Assembly: GCF_022647325.1 (NCBI RefSeq)
Contig: NZ_CP071407.1
Span: 1 to 64,000 of the forward strand
Length of the DNA: 64,000 nt
From: Pantoea deleyi
GTDB lineage: Bacteria > Pseudomonadota > Gammaproteobacteria > Enterobacterales > Enterobacteriaceae
Direction: 5' to 3'
Made by a program: the position numbers and the translations under genes. The notes under the pieces were generated by a model. It was not told the DNA's origin and made no database searches. It saw only the letters and a list, made by a program, of their open reading frames with translations. Below, in pieces: positions 35,913-46,181 of the stretch (the stretch's first letter is position 1; the number at the start of each line of letters is the position of its first letter).

Positions 35913-36206
35913 TCAGTGCCTGAAATAGATGTCATCAGCAGATTCAGAAACAGCAGGGTCTGTCGCGGTAGTTCCGGACAGCCAGTTTGCCGCGCCGGTA
36001 CGGCGGGAACCAATTGTTTTAAATCCTGATAACCATTGACGCGCATCCTGCATCTGCTCAAGGCGGGACTCGTTGACCTCTGAGCCCGCCATGATCAGCA
36101 GCTCTTTAATCAGCAGTTCAACGTTCACTTCCTGACCGGCATTAAACAGGTTCATTGCGGCTTCGCCAATGATGACATTCGCTTTTTCGTCGCTGGAAAA
36201 AAACAA
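35913..36206 (-). CDS. YmgA-like paralogue with TTG start
   Basis: 97 aa from TTG 36206. That codon is chosen since AGGAGG lies 5 nt before it; a TTG 15 codons upstream has no such site. From this start the protein reads FFSSDEKANVIIGEAAMNLFNAGQEVNVELLIKELLIM, which aligns in spacing with the ymgA product at 34938-35231. The C-terminal half is polar and variable. It is a second ymgA-type gene upstream of the ycgZ operon on the same strand. Confidence 0.72.
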   Translation of the reverse strand: MFFSSDEKANVIIGEAAMNLFNAGQEVNVELLIKELLIMAGSEVNESRLEQMQDARQWLSGFKTIGSRRTGAANWLSGTTATDPAVSESADDIYFRH

Positions 36207-36584
36207 AATATCCTCCTGGGTGATTGCGGTAAGTAACTTTAACTCTAGCAAAAAAAATTACCAGATTTAATCAATTCAGCCTATCAATAAGATTATTTTA
36301 ATTGTCTGGTTTACAGACTGAGCACCTTCTGACGCGCGGCGATCAGGTTTCTGGCGGGTAGCCGGGCGGACTGCTTTTCATCTGACGTAAGGCGGATGAT
36401 GACACGCTCTGCCAGCGACAGTGCGCGGCAACCGTACCGCTCAGTCGAAATCCGTGCGATACAAACTTCGTGGGTTACAAACGCGAACTCACGCGATATC
36501 AACAGGATAATCCCATCATTGACAAAACTTCACATCCAGCCTCCCACGCTTAAGAAACTTCACATCCGGGCGCTGTCAAAAATT

Positions 36585-36619
36585 TATAGCCTGTGCTATA
36601 AAAATTAGCACGGGCTAAT
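36585..36619 (+). promoter_or_regulatory. Tandem MntR-like operators before sitABCD
   Basis: TATAGC, 4 nt, GCTATA at 36585-36600 and ATTAGC, 4 nt, GCTAAT at 36604-36619: two perfect 6-bp-arm palindromes, 19 bp apart centre to centre. The pattern ATAGCnnnnGCTAT is that of the enterobacterial MntR box. The gene starts 36 nt on. Expected effect: repression by MntR with manganese. Confidence 0.75.
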
Positions 36620-36655
36620 AATGTCTGATTTTTCATCATCTCTGGAGAGCGCCTC

Positions 36656-37570
36656 ATGGTCCCGACAAAAAAGATCGGCGTGTTTTTAACCGGCGTGCTG
36701 CTGAGCGCGCTGATGACCACCAGCAGCTATGCAACAGAAAAACTTAAGGTCGTAACAACCTTCACCGTTATCGCGGACATGGTCAGTAACGTCGCGGGGG
36801 AGGCGGCAGAGGTCGTTTCCATTATCCGGCCGGGCGCGGAGATACATGACTATCAGCCCACACCGGGCGACATCAAACGGGCTCAGGGTGCGCGGTTAAT
36901 CATGGCGAACGGGCTTAATCTGGAGCGCTGGTTTGAACGTTTCTATCAGCACCTCGACGGCGTGCCGGAAGTGGTAGTTTCGGCTGGCATTCAGCCAATC
37001 GGCATCGGCGAAGGCCCTTACAACGGAAAACCCAACCCTCACGCCTGGATGTCACCCGACAATGCGCTGATTTATGTCGATAACATCCGTGATGCCCTAA
37101 TCCGGCATGATCCGGCCCATGCAGAAATCTATCGCCAGAATGCGGCGGCCTATAAACAGAGAATCACTGCGACGCTGGCGCCGCTTCGGCAGCAGATTGC
37201 CCGCCTCCCGGAGGATAAACGCTGGATAGTGACCAGCGAGGGCGCGTTTTCCTATCTGGCCCGTGATCTGGGCATGAAAGAGCTCTATCTCTGGCCGATT
37301 AATGCCGACCAGCAGGGTTCGCCGCAGCAGGTGAGAAAGGTCATTGATCAGGTCAGGAAGCAGGCGATCCCGGCGGTATTCAGTGAAAGCACCGTCTCAG
37401 ACAAACCTGCCCGTCAGGTCGCGCGTGAAACCGGCGCACATTACGGCGGCGTGCTCTACGTCGATTCGCTGAGTGCGGCCGACGGCCCCGTACCGACCTA
37501 TCTCGACCTCCTTCATGTCACCACCCGCACGCTGGTGCAGGGCATTACCGCAGGAGAAAAATCAGAATGA
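36656..37570 (+). CDS. sitA: Mn/Fe ABC importer, periplasmic binding protein SitA
   Basis: 304 aa of the cluster A-I metal-binding family. A signal peptide (residues 1-26, ending SSYA) precedes the mature domain. The four metal ligands are visible: His64 (EIHDYQP), His129 (NPHAWMS), Glu195 (SEGAFSY) and Asp270 (LYVDSLS). Captures Mn(II) or Fe(II) in the periplasm for SitBCD. Operon head, with ATGA overlap into sitB, and MntR-like sites upstream. Confidence 0.94.
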   Translation: MVPTKKIGVFLTGVLLSALMTTSSYATEKLKVVTTFTVIADMVSNVAGEAAEVVSIIRPGAEIHDYQPTPGDIKRAQGARLIMANGLNLERWFERFYQHLDGVPEVVVSAGIQPIGIGEGPYNGKPNPHAWMSPDNALIYVDNIRDALIRHDPAHAEIYRQNAAAYKQRITATLAPLRQQIARLPEDKRWIVTSEGAFSYLARDLGMKELYLWPINADQQGSPQQVRKVIDQVRKQAIPAVFSESTVSDKPARQVARETGAHYGGVLYVDSLSAADGPVPTYLDLLHVTTRTLVQGITAGEKSE

Positions 37571-38364
37571 GTGACACTATCGTGGCTTCCGGCGTCACCG
37601 TGATTTATCGCAATGGCCATACCGCCCTGCGGGATGCCAGTTTCAGCATACCGGGCGGGTCGATTGCGGCGCTGGTGGGCGTGAACGGTTCCGGTAAATC
37701 GACGCTATTTAAGGCGCTGATGGGGTTTGTCCGGCTCGCCAGCGGCACCATCTCTGTTCTGGGGAGGCCGACCCGCGAGGCGCTGCGTCAGAGTCTGGTG
37801 GCTTATGTGCCGCAGTCGGAAGAGGTGGACTGGTCCTTTCCGGTGCTGGTGGATGATGTGGTCATGATGGGGCGCTACGGTCACATGGGCCTGCTGCGCC
37901 GTCCGACAGCGCACGACCAGCAGATTGTCAGTGAGGCGCTGGCGCGGGTTGATATGCTGGACTTCCGGCATCGCCAGATTGGCGAACTCTCTGGCGGGCA
38001 GAAGAAAAGGGTCTTTCTGGCGCGCGCCATCGCCCAGCAGGGCCGCGTGATCCTGCTGGACGAACCTTTTACCGGCGTGGATGTACAGACCGAGGCGCGG
38101 ATCATCGCTCTGCTGGGCGAACTGCGCGATGAAGGTAAGACCCTGCTGGTTTCAACCCATAATCTGGATTCCGTCACTGCCTTCTGCGATTACACCGTGA
38201 TGGTGAAAGGCACGGTTCTCGCCAGCGGCCCGACCCGGACCACCTTTACAGCGGCCAACCTTGAACGCGCCTTCGGCGGTGCGCTGCGTCATGCCGTGGT
38301 TGACGGGCCTGTGACTGACGCACAGCCTCTGTCCCGGCCTTCGCAGGCAGGGGAGGCCAGATGA
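37567..38364 (+). CDS. sitB: Mn/Fe ABC importer ATPase SitB
   Basis: 265-aa ABC ATPase: Walker [10 protein letters not shown] (residues 38-46), Q-loop in [10 protein letters not shown], signature ELSGGQKKR and Walker B VILLDEPF, then the H-loop STHN. Couples ATP use to metal import with SitC and SitD. Starts inside the sitA stop (ATGA) and ends overlapping sitC. Confidence 0.94.
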   Translation: MSDTIVASGVTVIYRNGHTALRDASFSIPGGSIAALVGVNGSGKSTLFKALMGFVRLASGTISVLGRPTREALRQSLVAYVPQSEEVDWSFPVLVDDVVMMGRYGHMGLLRRPTAHDQQIVSEALARVDMLDFRHRQIGELSGGQKKRVFLARAIAQQGRVILLDEPFTGVDVQTEARIIALLGELRDEGKTLLVSTHNLDSVTAFCDYTVMVKGTVLASGPTRTTFTAANLERAFGGALRHAVVDGPVTDAQPLSRPSQAGEAR

Positions 38365-39236
38365 TGGCGTGGCTGCTGGAACCTTTCAGTTATCACTACA
38401 TGCTCAACGCGATGTGGGTCTCTGCAATGGTTGGCGCGCTCTGCGCGTTTCTCTCCTGCTATCTGATGCTCAAAGGCTGGTCGCTGATAGGCGATGCGCT
38501 TTCACACTCGATAGTACCGGGCGTCGCAGGCGCTTACATGCTGGGTCTGCCGTTTGCGCTGGGCGCGTTTCTCTCCGGCGGCCTGGCGGCGGGCAGCATG
38601 CTGCTACTGAACCAGCGCACCCGCCTGAAGGAGGATGCAATTATCGGCCTGATCTTCTCCTCCTTCTTTGGTCTCGGCCTGTTTATGGTGTCGCTCAATC
38701 CGACGGCGGTGAACATTCAGACCATCGTGCTGGGCAATATTCTGGCGATCGACCCCGCTGACATTTTTCAGCTGGGCCTGATTGGGGGAGTGTCGGCCCT
38801 GATTCTGCTGTTTAAATGGAAAGATCTGATGGTCACCTTCTTTGACGAGAACCACGCGCGCGCCGTCGGGCTGCACCCCGAACGGCTGAAAATCCTGTTT
38901 TTTACGCTGCTGGCCGCGTCGACGGTGGCAGCTCTGCAGACCGTCGGGGCATTTCTGGTGATCTCTCTGGTGGTGACGCCGGGCGCTACGGCCTGGCTGC
39001 TCACCGACCGCTTTCCGCGTCTGCTGACGATCGCGGTGGCTATCGGCAGCGTCACCAGTTTTCTGGGTGCCTGGGCAAGCTACTACCTGGATGGCGCAAC
39101 GGGCGGCATCATCGTGGTGGCGCAGACCTTGCTGTTCCTGCTGGCGTTTCTCTTTGCCCCGAAACAGGGTTTACTGGCTCAACGCCGTCGCAGTCGCTAT
39201 CAGAGTGAGAAGGAGCTGGCTGATGTGGATCCTTGA
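38361..39236 (+). CDS. sitC: Mn/Fe ABC importer permease SitC
   Basis: 291-aa inner-membrane permease of the ABC-3 family with about eight membrane segments; the ATPase-coupling region includes [16 protein letters not shown] and [17 protein letters not shown]. Pairs with SitD to form the channel. Overlaps sitB at its start and sitD by 14 nt at its end. Confidence 0.93.
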   Translation: MMAWLLEPFSYHYMLNAMWVSAMVGALCAFLSCYLMLKGWSLIGDALSHSIVPGVAGAYMLGLPFALGAFLSGGLAAGSMLLLNQRTRLKEDAIIGLIFSSFFGLGLFMVSLNPTAVNIQTIVLGNILAIDPADIFQLGLIGGVSALILLFKWKDLMVTFFDENHARAVGLHPERLKILFFTLLAASTVAALQTVGAFLVISLVVTPGATAWLLTDRFPRLLTIAVAIGSVTSFLGAWASYYLDGATGGIIVVAQTLLFLLAFLFAPKQGLLAQRRRSRYQSEKELADVDP

Positions 39237-40065
39237 ACCTTTCCGGTTTGCTTTTATGAACAGCGCCCTGCTGACGGCGCTGATGGTGGCGATCCCCTGT
39301 GCCATCCTGTCAGTGTTTCTGGTGCTGAAAGGGTGGGCGCTGATGGGCGATGCCATGAGCCATGCGGTTTTCCCCGGCATTGTGCTCGCCTGGATGGCGG
39401 GCCTGCCGCTGGCGGCAGGCGCCTTTGTCGCGGGCGTGTTCTGCGCCGTTGCCAGTGGATTTTTGCAGGACAACAGCCGCATCAAACAGGATACGGTGCT
39501 GGGGATCGTCTTCTCAGGCATGTTTGCGGCGGGGCTGATCCTTTATATCGCGGTTAAACCTGACGTGCATCTCGATCATATCCTGTTTGGTAATATGCTC
39601 GGCATCACCGGCGCGGACATGCTCCAGACCGCGATCATCGCCGTAGTGATCGTGGCCGTGATGGCGCTGAAGTGGCGGGACTTTATGCTGTTCAGCTTCG
39701 ATGCACAGCAGGCGCAGGTTTCGGGGTTACCCACACGCTGGCTGCATTATGGGCTGCTCTGCATGGTCTCGCTGACGATTGTGGCGACGCTGAAAGCGGT
39801 CGGGATTATCCTGTCGATCTCCCTGCTGATCGCACCGGGCGCGATTGCGGTGCTGCTTACCCGCCGGTTTTCCCAGGCGCTACTGGTGGCCGTCATCGTG
39901 TCCGTGCTGGTGTCACTGAGCGGAGTCTATCTCTCGTTCTTTATCGACAGCGCGCCCGCTCCAACCATCGTCGTACTGTTCGCGCTGGTGTTTGTCGTGG
40001 CGATGGTCATAGCCGGACGTCAGGCCCGGCAGGCTCAGCTTCAGATACGGGATGTCCGCCGATAG
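39223..40065 (+). CDS. sitD: Mn/Fe ABC importer permease SitD
   Basis: 280 aa from ATG 39223, chosen by AGGAG 7 nt upstream and by the match of [12 protein letters not shown] to SitD/ABC-3 permeases. Eight or so membrane segments; family motif SHAVFPGIVLAWM and ILSISLLIAPGAIAVLL, paralogous to SitC. It overlaps sitC by 14 nt. Last gene of the operon; a LysR gene converges on it 13 nt away. Confidence 0.93.
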   Translation: MWILEPFRFAFMNSALLTALMVAIPCAILSVFLVLKGWALMGDAMSHAVFPGIVLAWMAGLPLAAGAFVAGVFCAVASGFLQDNSRIKQDTVLGIVFSGMFAAGLILYIAVKPDVHLDHILFGNMLGITGADMLQTAIIAVVIVAVMALKWRDFMLFSFDAQQAQVSGLPTRWLHYGLLCMVSLTIVATLKAVGIILSISLLIAPGAIAVLLTRRFSQALLVAVIVSVLVSLSGVYLSFFIDSAPAPTIVVLFALVFVVAMVIAGRQARQAQLQIRDVRR

Positions 40066-40078
40066 CTTTTTCAGCGTA

Positions 40079-41424
<1,346 letters not shown>

Positions 41425-41522
41425 TTATTTCTGAAATAGAAAAGGGTCTTAATGACATGAAAAAACTTTTATTTCTGAAATAGAAAAGGGTCTTAATGAC
41501 ATGAAAAAACTTTTATTTCTGA
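41425..41522 (+). repeat. 44-bp tandem duplication across a gene start
   Basis: Units 41425-41468 and 41469-41512 are identical and continue for 10 further bases. Each contains the ribosome site AAAAGGGTC, an ATG (41457, 41501) and the first codons MKKLLF. The first copy runs into TAG and makes an 8-codon leader (MKKLLFLK); the second opens the real gene. Confidence 0.92.
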
Positions 41523-41875
41523 TTCCGCTAATTTTTACTGCGCCGGTAGAGGCTGCTGATGTCACGGTAGGCCAGGCCTGTAAGGCGGCTTCTGCTGCAA
41601 TGTTTGGCCGCGATTATAAAATCATGCAGCTCGATAAAGTCGAATCAGGTATTGCCTATGTACATTACATTCGGCAGGATGATGACACCCGCTGGGCCAT
41701 CAAATGCAAGCTTACAGGTGATCAGATTATGTGGGCATCTGACAATCCCGACAGCATTGGTCGCTGGCGGGATGATCCCGCAGACAGTACGGTAAGATAT
41801 GCTGTTAAAGGTAAAAAAATTATTATTACCGAGCGCTACAGCGATGTTTCAGCACCACTAACGCTTATCCTCTGA
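41501..41875 (+). CDS. Hypothetical secreted protein
   Basis: 124 aa with a clear signal peptide (residues 1-18, LLFLIPLIFTAPVEA then ADVT). The mature part of about 106 residues has two Cys (GQACKAAS; AIKCKLTG) likely to be disulphide-bonded in the periplasm. Not recognised as a named family; similar exported proteins with such KAASAAMFGRD start patterns are found in Pantoea and phage-associated regions. The start region is a tandem duplication, so a short leader frame precedes it. Confidence 0.65.
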   Translation: MKKLLFLIPLIFTAPVEAADVTVGQACKAASAAMFGRDYKIMQLDKVESGIAYVHYIRQDDDTRWAIKCKLTGDQIMWASDNPDSIGRWRDDPADSTVRYAVKGKKIIITERYSDVSAPLTLIL

Positions 41876-42067
41876 ATCAGCTGAAGTGACTCTAGCCTCC
41901 TCCCTGTCATAAAGATAACTCTTATCATCATTAAGTTGTGGGCGTTGGTGTCGTCTGCGCGTCGCTCATAGCATAAATCTAGCTGCCATAGTCTGCTTTG
42001 TGCCAGAAGCGGACTTTGGTTTTAGCTAAACGCTCTATTGATTTCCTGCCGGCAGCAAGCTTAAAAA

Positions 42068-42496
42068 TCAGAAGCTGATCCGGTTTCCGTGTTCATCAAT
42101 GACTTTTGCGCCGTCCTCTTTCGTAAATGCTCCCTGCTGCGGGTCAGGAAGAATCTCAAGAACAGCTTCCGAAGGGCGACAGAGTCTTGTGCCGAGCGGC
42201 GTCACAACCACTGGTCGGTTGATGAGGATGGGGTGAGCCAGCATCGCATTCAGCAGTTCATCATCGCTGAACCGGTCTTCTGCCAGCCCCAGATGCTCAT
42301 ACGGCTCTGTGTTTCTGCGCAGCAGGGCGCGTGCGCTGATACCCATACCGGCTATCAGCTTCTTCAACTCGTCGCGGGATGGTGGCGTCTCCAGATACAA
42401 AATCACTGCTGGCTCCACCCCGCTGTTACGGATAAGAGCCAGGGTATTGCGCGACGTCCCGCAGGCCGGGTTGTGGTAAATAGTAATGTCAGTCAT
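42068..42496 (-). CDS. arsC: Arsenate reductase ArsC
   Basis: 142 aa, glutaredoxin-dependent arsenate reductase of the E. coli R773 class (141 aa there). Catalytic Cys12 is in IYHNPACGTSRN, with the later Arg residues present (ALLRRNTEP; TRLCRPSE). Reduces As(V) to As(III) for export by ArsB. Last gene of the minus-strand arsRBC operon. Confidence 0.94.
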   Translation of the reverse strand: MTDITIYHNPACGTSRNTLALIRNSGVEPAVILYLETPPSRDELKKLIAGMGISARALLRRNTEPYEHLGLAEDRFSDDELLNAMLAHPILINRPVVVTPLGTRLCRPSEAVLEILPDPQQGAFTKEDGAKVIDEHGNRISF

Positions 42497-42545
42497 AAAC
42501 GGTACTCCTTTATGGTGCTGCGCAGACGCAGCCCCGGGGTTAAGG

Positions 42546-43829
42546 TTAAACAGACAGGCGCAGGGCCAGCGCCGCCAGCGTCACAAAAAGCACCGGCAGG
42601 GTCATCACAATGCCAACTCGGAAGTAATATCCCCAGCTGACGGTGATTTTTTTCTGCGCCAGTACGTGCAGCCACAGCAGGGTCGCCAGGCTGCCGATGG
42701 GGGTGATTTTCGGGCCGAGATCGCAGCCGATGATGTTGGCGTAAACCATCGCCTCCTTCGCCGCGCCCTGAGCCGTACTGCCATCGATGGACAGGGCACC
42801 GACCAGGACGGTAGGCATGTTGTTCATCACCGATGACAGAAAGGCCGTCAGAAAACCGGTACCGAGCGTGGCGCCCCAGACGCCGTGCTCGGCAAACCGG
42901 TTCAGCACGGCTGAGAGATAATCCGTCAGTCCTGCATTGCGCAGGCCATACACAACGAGATACATACCCAGCGAGAATATGACAATCTGCCAGGGCGCGC
43001 CTTTCAGCACTTTACGGGTGTTAATGACGTGCCCTTTCCGGGCAACAAGCCACAGAATAAATGCCGCCACCGCTGCCACCAGACTGACCGGAACGCCGAG
43101 CGGCTCCAGGGCAAAAAAACCGGCCAGCAGCAGGAGCAGAACCAGCCATCCGGCTTTAAAGGTTCGCATGTCCCGAATGGCTTCCCGTGGCACTTTGAGT
43201 TTCGCCATGTCATAAGTGACCGGGAGGTCTTTACGGAAAAAGAGGTGAAGCATAACCAGCGTGGCCGTCACGGACACGATATTGACCGGCACCATGACAG
43301 ACGCATATTCGCTGAACCCCAGCTTAAAAAAGTCCGCCGTCACGATGTTGACTAAATTCGATACGATGAGCGGCAGGCTGGATGTGTCCGCGATAAAGCC
43401 CGCAGCCATTACAAACGCCAGCGTGGCGCCGGGGCTGAAGCCCAGCGCCAGCAGCATGGCAATGACAATAGGTGTCAGGATAAGTGCCGCCCCGTCATTG
43501 GCAAACAGGGCAGCTACTGCTGAACCCAGCAGAACAATAAACGTGAACAGCAGCCTGCCTTTACCGCCTCCCCAGCGGGAAACGTGCAGTGCTGCCCACT
43601 CAAAAAAGCCAGACTCATCAAGCAGCAGGCTGATGATAATAACCGCGATAAACGTGGCCGTGGCATTCCAGACAATCTGCCAGACGGCCGGAATATCACC
43701 GATATGTACCACGCCGGTCAGCAACGCCAGCGCGGCTCCGATAGCTGCACTCCAGCCAATGCTGAGTCCCTTTGGCTGCCAGATAACCAGCACCAGTGTC
43801 AGGACGAATATAGCGGCCGCCAGAAACAT
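42546..43829 (-). CDS. arsB: Arsenite efflux pump ArsB
   Basis: 427 aa from ATG 43829, chosen by AGGAG 6 nt upstream and by the match of [15 protein letters not shown] to the E. coli ArsB N-terminus (429 aa). Twelve membrane segments; landmarks include [34 protein letters not shown] and [16 protein letters not shown]. Exports As(III)/Sb(III). Confidence 0.95.
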   Translation of the reverse strand: MFLAAAIFVLTLVLVIWQPKGLSIGWSAAIGAALALLTGVVHIGDIPAVWQIVWNATATFIAVIIISLLLDESGFFEWAALHVSRWGGGKGRLLFTFIVLLGSAVAALFANDGAALILTPIVIAMLLALGFSPGATLAFVMAAGFIADTSSLPLIVSNLVNIVTADFFKLGFSEYASVMVPVNIVSVTATLVMLHLFFRKDLPVTYDMAKLKVPREAIRDMRTFKAGWLVLLLLLAGFFALEPLGVPVSLVAAVAAFILWLVARKGHVINTRKVLKGAPWQIVIFSLGMYLVVYGLRNAGLTDYLSAVLNRFAEHGVWGATLGTGFLTAFLSSVMNNMPTVLVGALSIDGSTAQGAAKEAMVYANIIGCDLGPKITPIGSLATLLWLHVLAQKKITVSWGYYFRVGIVMTLPVLFVTLAALALRLSV

Positions 43830-43917
43830 ACTTTCTCCTATGGATATAAAACCAGTCAACGGAACTAAAAACAGCCCGAAAACAAGTATGAAAAATCATA
43901 TATGTTAAGGTAAATTT

Positions 43918-44271
43918 TTAAAGACAGACAGGCTTGCCGTTGGTAGTCGCGTTTCTCATTTCAGCCTGCTGACTGAGTTGCAGAATGTCATCGCGCAGAC
44001 ACAGGTAAACCTGCTCAATCACAGCAGCAGCCCAGGCGGGCATGTGTGGTGACAACCGGTAATAAATCCACTTGCCGTCACGCCTGTCGATAAGCAGACC
44101 GGTATCTCTGAGTAATGCCAGATGCCGGGAAATTTTAGGCTGACTTTCTTTCAGCATTGACGTGAGTTCACAGACGCAAAGCTCTCCTTTTTCGCGCAAC
44201 AGCAGCACCAGATTGAGTCGTGTTTCATCAGAGAGATTTTTGAAAAGCTGAAGAGGCTGAAACTGAGGCAT
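43918..44271 (-). CDS. arsR: Arsenite-responsive repressor ArsR
   Basis: 117 aa from ATG 44271 (AGGAG upstream), equal in length to E. coli ArsR. The arsenite-binding pair is Cys32 and Cys34 in GELCVCEL, within the first helix of the winged HTH; the recognition part reads KESQPKISRHLALLR. First gene of arsRBC; an 88-bp gap precedes arsB. Confidence 0.94.
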   Translation of the reverse strand: MPQFQPLQLFKNLSDETRLNLVLLLREKGELCVCELTSMLKESQPKISRHLALLRDTGLLIDRRDGKWIYYRLSPHMPAWAAAVIEQVYLCLRDDILQLSQQAEMRNATTNGKPVCL

Positions 44272-44328
44272 GATGACTCCTGAGTCCGGAAGTGAAGACA
44301 TTGTCACTGTCTTCAGTAATTGAGTCAA

Positions 44329-44356
44329 TTACACATTCTTTAAATCAGATATGATT
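44329..44356 (-). promoter_or_regulatory. Probable ArsR operator
   Basis: ATTACACATTC, T, TTAAATCA, then GATATG resembles the E. coli ars operator (ATTACACATTC, TTAAGTCA, TATATG) in order and spacing, recalled from memory. It lies about 60 bp before arsR. Confidence 0.5.
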
Positions 44357-44472
44357 TCTAGCAATAGCTCATTTTTTTAACAATGTGCTTAGAGCTGCCT
44401 GTAAATGTAAACAGAATGATGTAACCATTCTTTGAGTACTTCACGTCCGCTTTTCGCTCATAAGGGACAACA

Positions 44473-44509
44473 ATACTCAAATCTCCCACATTGCAGGAGA
44501 TTTGAGTAT
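44473..44509 (+). promoter_or_regulatory. Perfect inverted repeat covering the recombinase start
   Basis: ATACTCAAATCTCC (44473-44486), a 9-nt loop, GGAGATTTGAGTAT (44496-44509). The right arm contains the GGAG ribosome site and part of the ATG of the tyrosine recombinase. Either the recombinase's own core site or a translation-blocking stem. Confidence 0.8.
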
Positions 44510-45110
44510 GAACACGTCACCGTGGAATAAAGACCGTATCATAGGCCAAAAAAGACCACTTCAGATATCTCATATCTGGGGGATTCGAATCCGGCTTGAA
44601 CTGGAAGGTGAAACGCGTGATTTAGCTCTGTTCAATATGGCCTTAGACAGTAAGCTACGAGGCTGCGATCTGGTGAGCCTCAAAGTATCTGATGTTGTAT
44701 ATGGTAGCTCGGTTTCAAGCAGAGCTACGGTATTGCAACAGAAAACCGGTAGCCCTGTACAGTTTGAGATAACCAAAGGGACAAGAGAAGCTGTTGCTGC
44801 ATTGATAAAGCTTGGCAATTTGCTCAGTAAAGACTTCTTGTTTCGGTCTCGGATCGGAACTAACCGGCACATATCAACCCGACAATACAGCCGAATTTTT
44901 CATGAGTGGGTAGAAAAGCTTGGTCTCGAAGCTTCGCTTTACAGCACACATTCCATGAGAAGAACAAAACCTTACTTGATATACAAGAAAACCAAGAACC
45001 TCCGGGTGATCCTACTTCTGTTGGGCCATAAGAAACTGGAAAGCACAGTCCGTTATCTGGGCATCGAAGTCGATGATGCGTTAGAGATATCTGAATCGAT
45101 TGAAGTCTAA
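44508..45110 (+). CDS. Core-only tyrosine recombinase
   Basis: 200 aa: the catalytic domain of a tyrosine recombinase without a core-binding arm domain. All active-site residues are seen: Arg51 (SKLRGCDL), Lys79 (QQKTGSP), His148-x-x-Arg151 (HSMRRTKP), His174 (LLGHKKL) and Tyr183 (VRYLG). Small solo integrases of this kind occur on enterobacterial plasmids. Its ribosome site is inside a 14-bp-arm inverted repeat. GC content is lower than its neighbours and dispersed repeats flank it, so it looks acquired. Confidence 0.85.
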   Translation: MNTSPWNKDRIIGQKRPLQISHIWGIRIRLELEGETRDLALFNMALDSKLRGCDLVSLKVSDVVYGSSVSSRATVLQQKTGSPVQFEITKGTREAVAALIKLGNLLSKDFLFRSRIGTNRHISTRQYSRIFHEWVEKLGLEASLYSTHSMRRTKPYLIYKKTKNLRVILLLLGHKKLESTVRYLGIEVDDALEISESIEV

Positions 45111-45189
45111 GGTTGTCAGGGCCGCAACAGCAGCCCTGTGCCAGAAGCGGACGTCAGTGTCAGTTACCGGAAAAGGACATTCCGGCGTT

Positions 45190-45372
45190 TTAAGTAAGAG
45201 GCCAAAAGTTTGAGAAAGGCACACATGTCTTTAACTGAGACAATGGAAAGAGTCTTTTGAAAAACTTTCCCTTGTCGACCCAACCACATAAAGCCATGCC
45301 ATTTTCACATTCGAGCACAACCATTGTATTTCTTCTTTTTCGACGCCGAACAATTGTGCCCACCTCCATCAT
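45190..45372 (-). CDS. DUF2158 (YodC-like) small protein
   Basis: 60 aa. VGTIVRRRKRRNTMVVL, then CGWVDKGKFFKRLFPLSQL follows the YodC pattern (VGDVV..., CQWFD..., FP). Its ATG overlaps the TetR stop as ATGA, so the two are translationally coupled and it is likely real. Small beta-barrel-like fold; function unknown. Confidence 0.65.
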   Translation of the reverse strand: MMEVGTIVRRRKRRNTMVVLECENGMALCGWVDKGKFFKRLFPLSQLKTCVPFSNFWPLT

Positions 45373-46007
45373 CTTGATGCCTGTATGGAGGAGCCTTTCA
45401 CATCTTCATTTCTGTTTAAGAGCACCGATCTGACAATAAATTCGTTACACCTTTGGAGTTCGTCAATTTCGGGCTGAATTTTCCCGTATACTCGCATACC
45501 TTCCAGCATCATAAAAATGCTTATTGCCATTGTTCGTGGGCTTTCATCGCACCGAAAAAGCTGCTGCGTCTGACCTCTGCATAGTATTTTTTCCAACTGA
45601 TTGATTATTGAATTAAATTTATGATGAACCTTACTTTTTATCTCTGCATCACCCGGTATAAGTTCACTGGCCGCGGCAATCGTAAAACAACCTTTTTCTC
45701 CATCAGGAGAAGATGATAAAAGCGCTACAAATTTTAACGTTTCGCGCAATGCCTTTTCTGGAGATGACTCCTCATCGCGTTCTGCTGCTCTGGAAAAACC
45801 TTCATCCATGTATTGCTGTAAGGCCGCGAGATAGATTGTGCGTTTGTCAGGGTAAAGCTTGTAGATGCTGGCGCTTGCAAGACCAGAGGCTTTCATGAGG
45901 TCTGACATTGATGTTGCCCGATATCCTTTTTGCCAGAAGCATTCTAGCGCGGTATTGAGAAATGTTTCAGGGTCAAATTCCCGGGGTCTGCCAACAGAAG
46001 CTTTCAT
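45369..46007 (-). CDS. TetR-family repressor
   Basis: 212 aa. The HTH is in SMSDLMKASGLASASIYKLYPDKRTIY (about residues 33-59); the C-terminal part with GCFTIAAASELIP resembles the AcrR/NemR-like TetR_C_6 group. A perfect 12-bp-arm palindrome lies 21 bp upstream, certainly its operator. The only gene coupled to it is the DUF2158 gene; no pump or enzyme lies beside the palindrome on the other side. GC content is low for this window. Confidence 0.86.
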   Translation of the reverse strand: MKASVGRPREFDPETFLNTALECFWQKGYRATSMSDLMKASGLASASIYKLYPDKRTIYLAALQQYMDEGFSRAAERDEESSPEKALRETLKFVALLSSSPDGEKGCFTIAAASELIPGDAEIKSKVHHKFNSIINQLEKILCRGQTQQLFRCDESPRTMAISIFMMLEGMRVYGKIQPEIDELQRCNEFIVRSVLLNRNEDVKGSSIQASR

Positions 46008-46028
46008 TTTATCCTCCAGAAGTGAGAA

Positions 46029-46058
46029 TTAATTGTAGATCGTTCAATCTACAATTAA
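46029..46058 (-). promoter_or_regulatory. TetR operator with 12-bp arms
   Basis: TTAATTGTAGAT (46029-46040), a 6-nt centre, ATCTACAATTAA (46047-46058), perfectly symmetric. Position just upstream of the TetR start fits autorepression. Confidence 0.85.
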
Positions 46059-46181
46059 AAGCACCTTCTCAGATTTACCTGACAAACTTGTACAAGCTGA
46101 AAAGCTTGATGAGAAAACGTCTGCTCCTCGCTCATGGCGGACAATAAACTCCAATTTCTTTACTTTCAAAAAAACTGATTT

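Noticed and set aside
36311..36502. 63-aa minus-strand frame before sitA
   Set aside because: Only a TTG start without ribosome site; no match to the ymg-like proteins beside it.
45117..45138. CAGGGC/GCCCTG stem after the recombinase as a terminator
   Set aside because: No T run follows, so termination is not supported; it may only be part of the dispersed repeat border.
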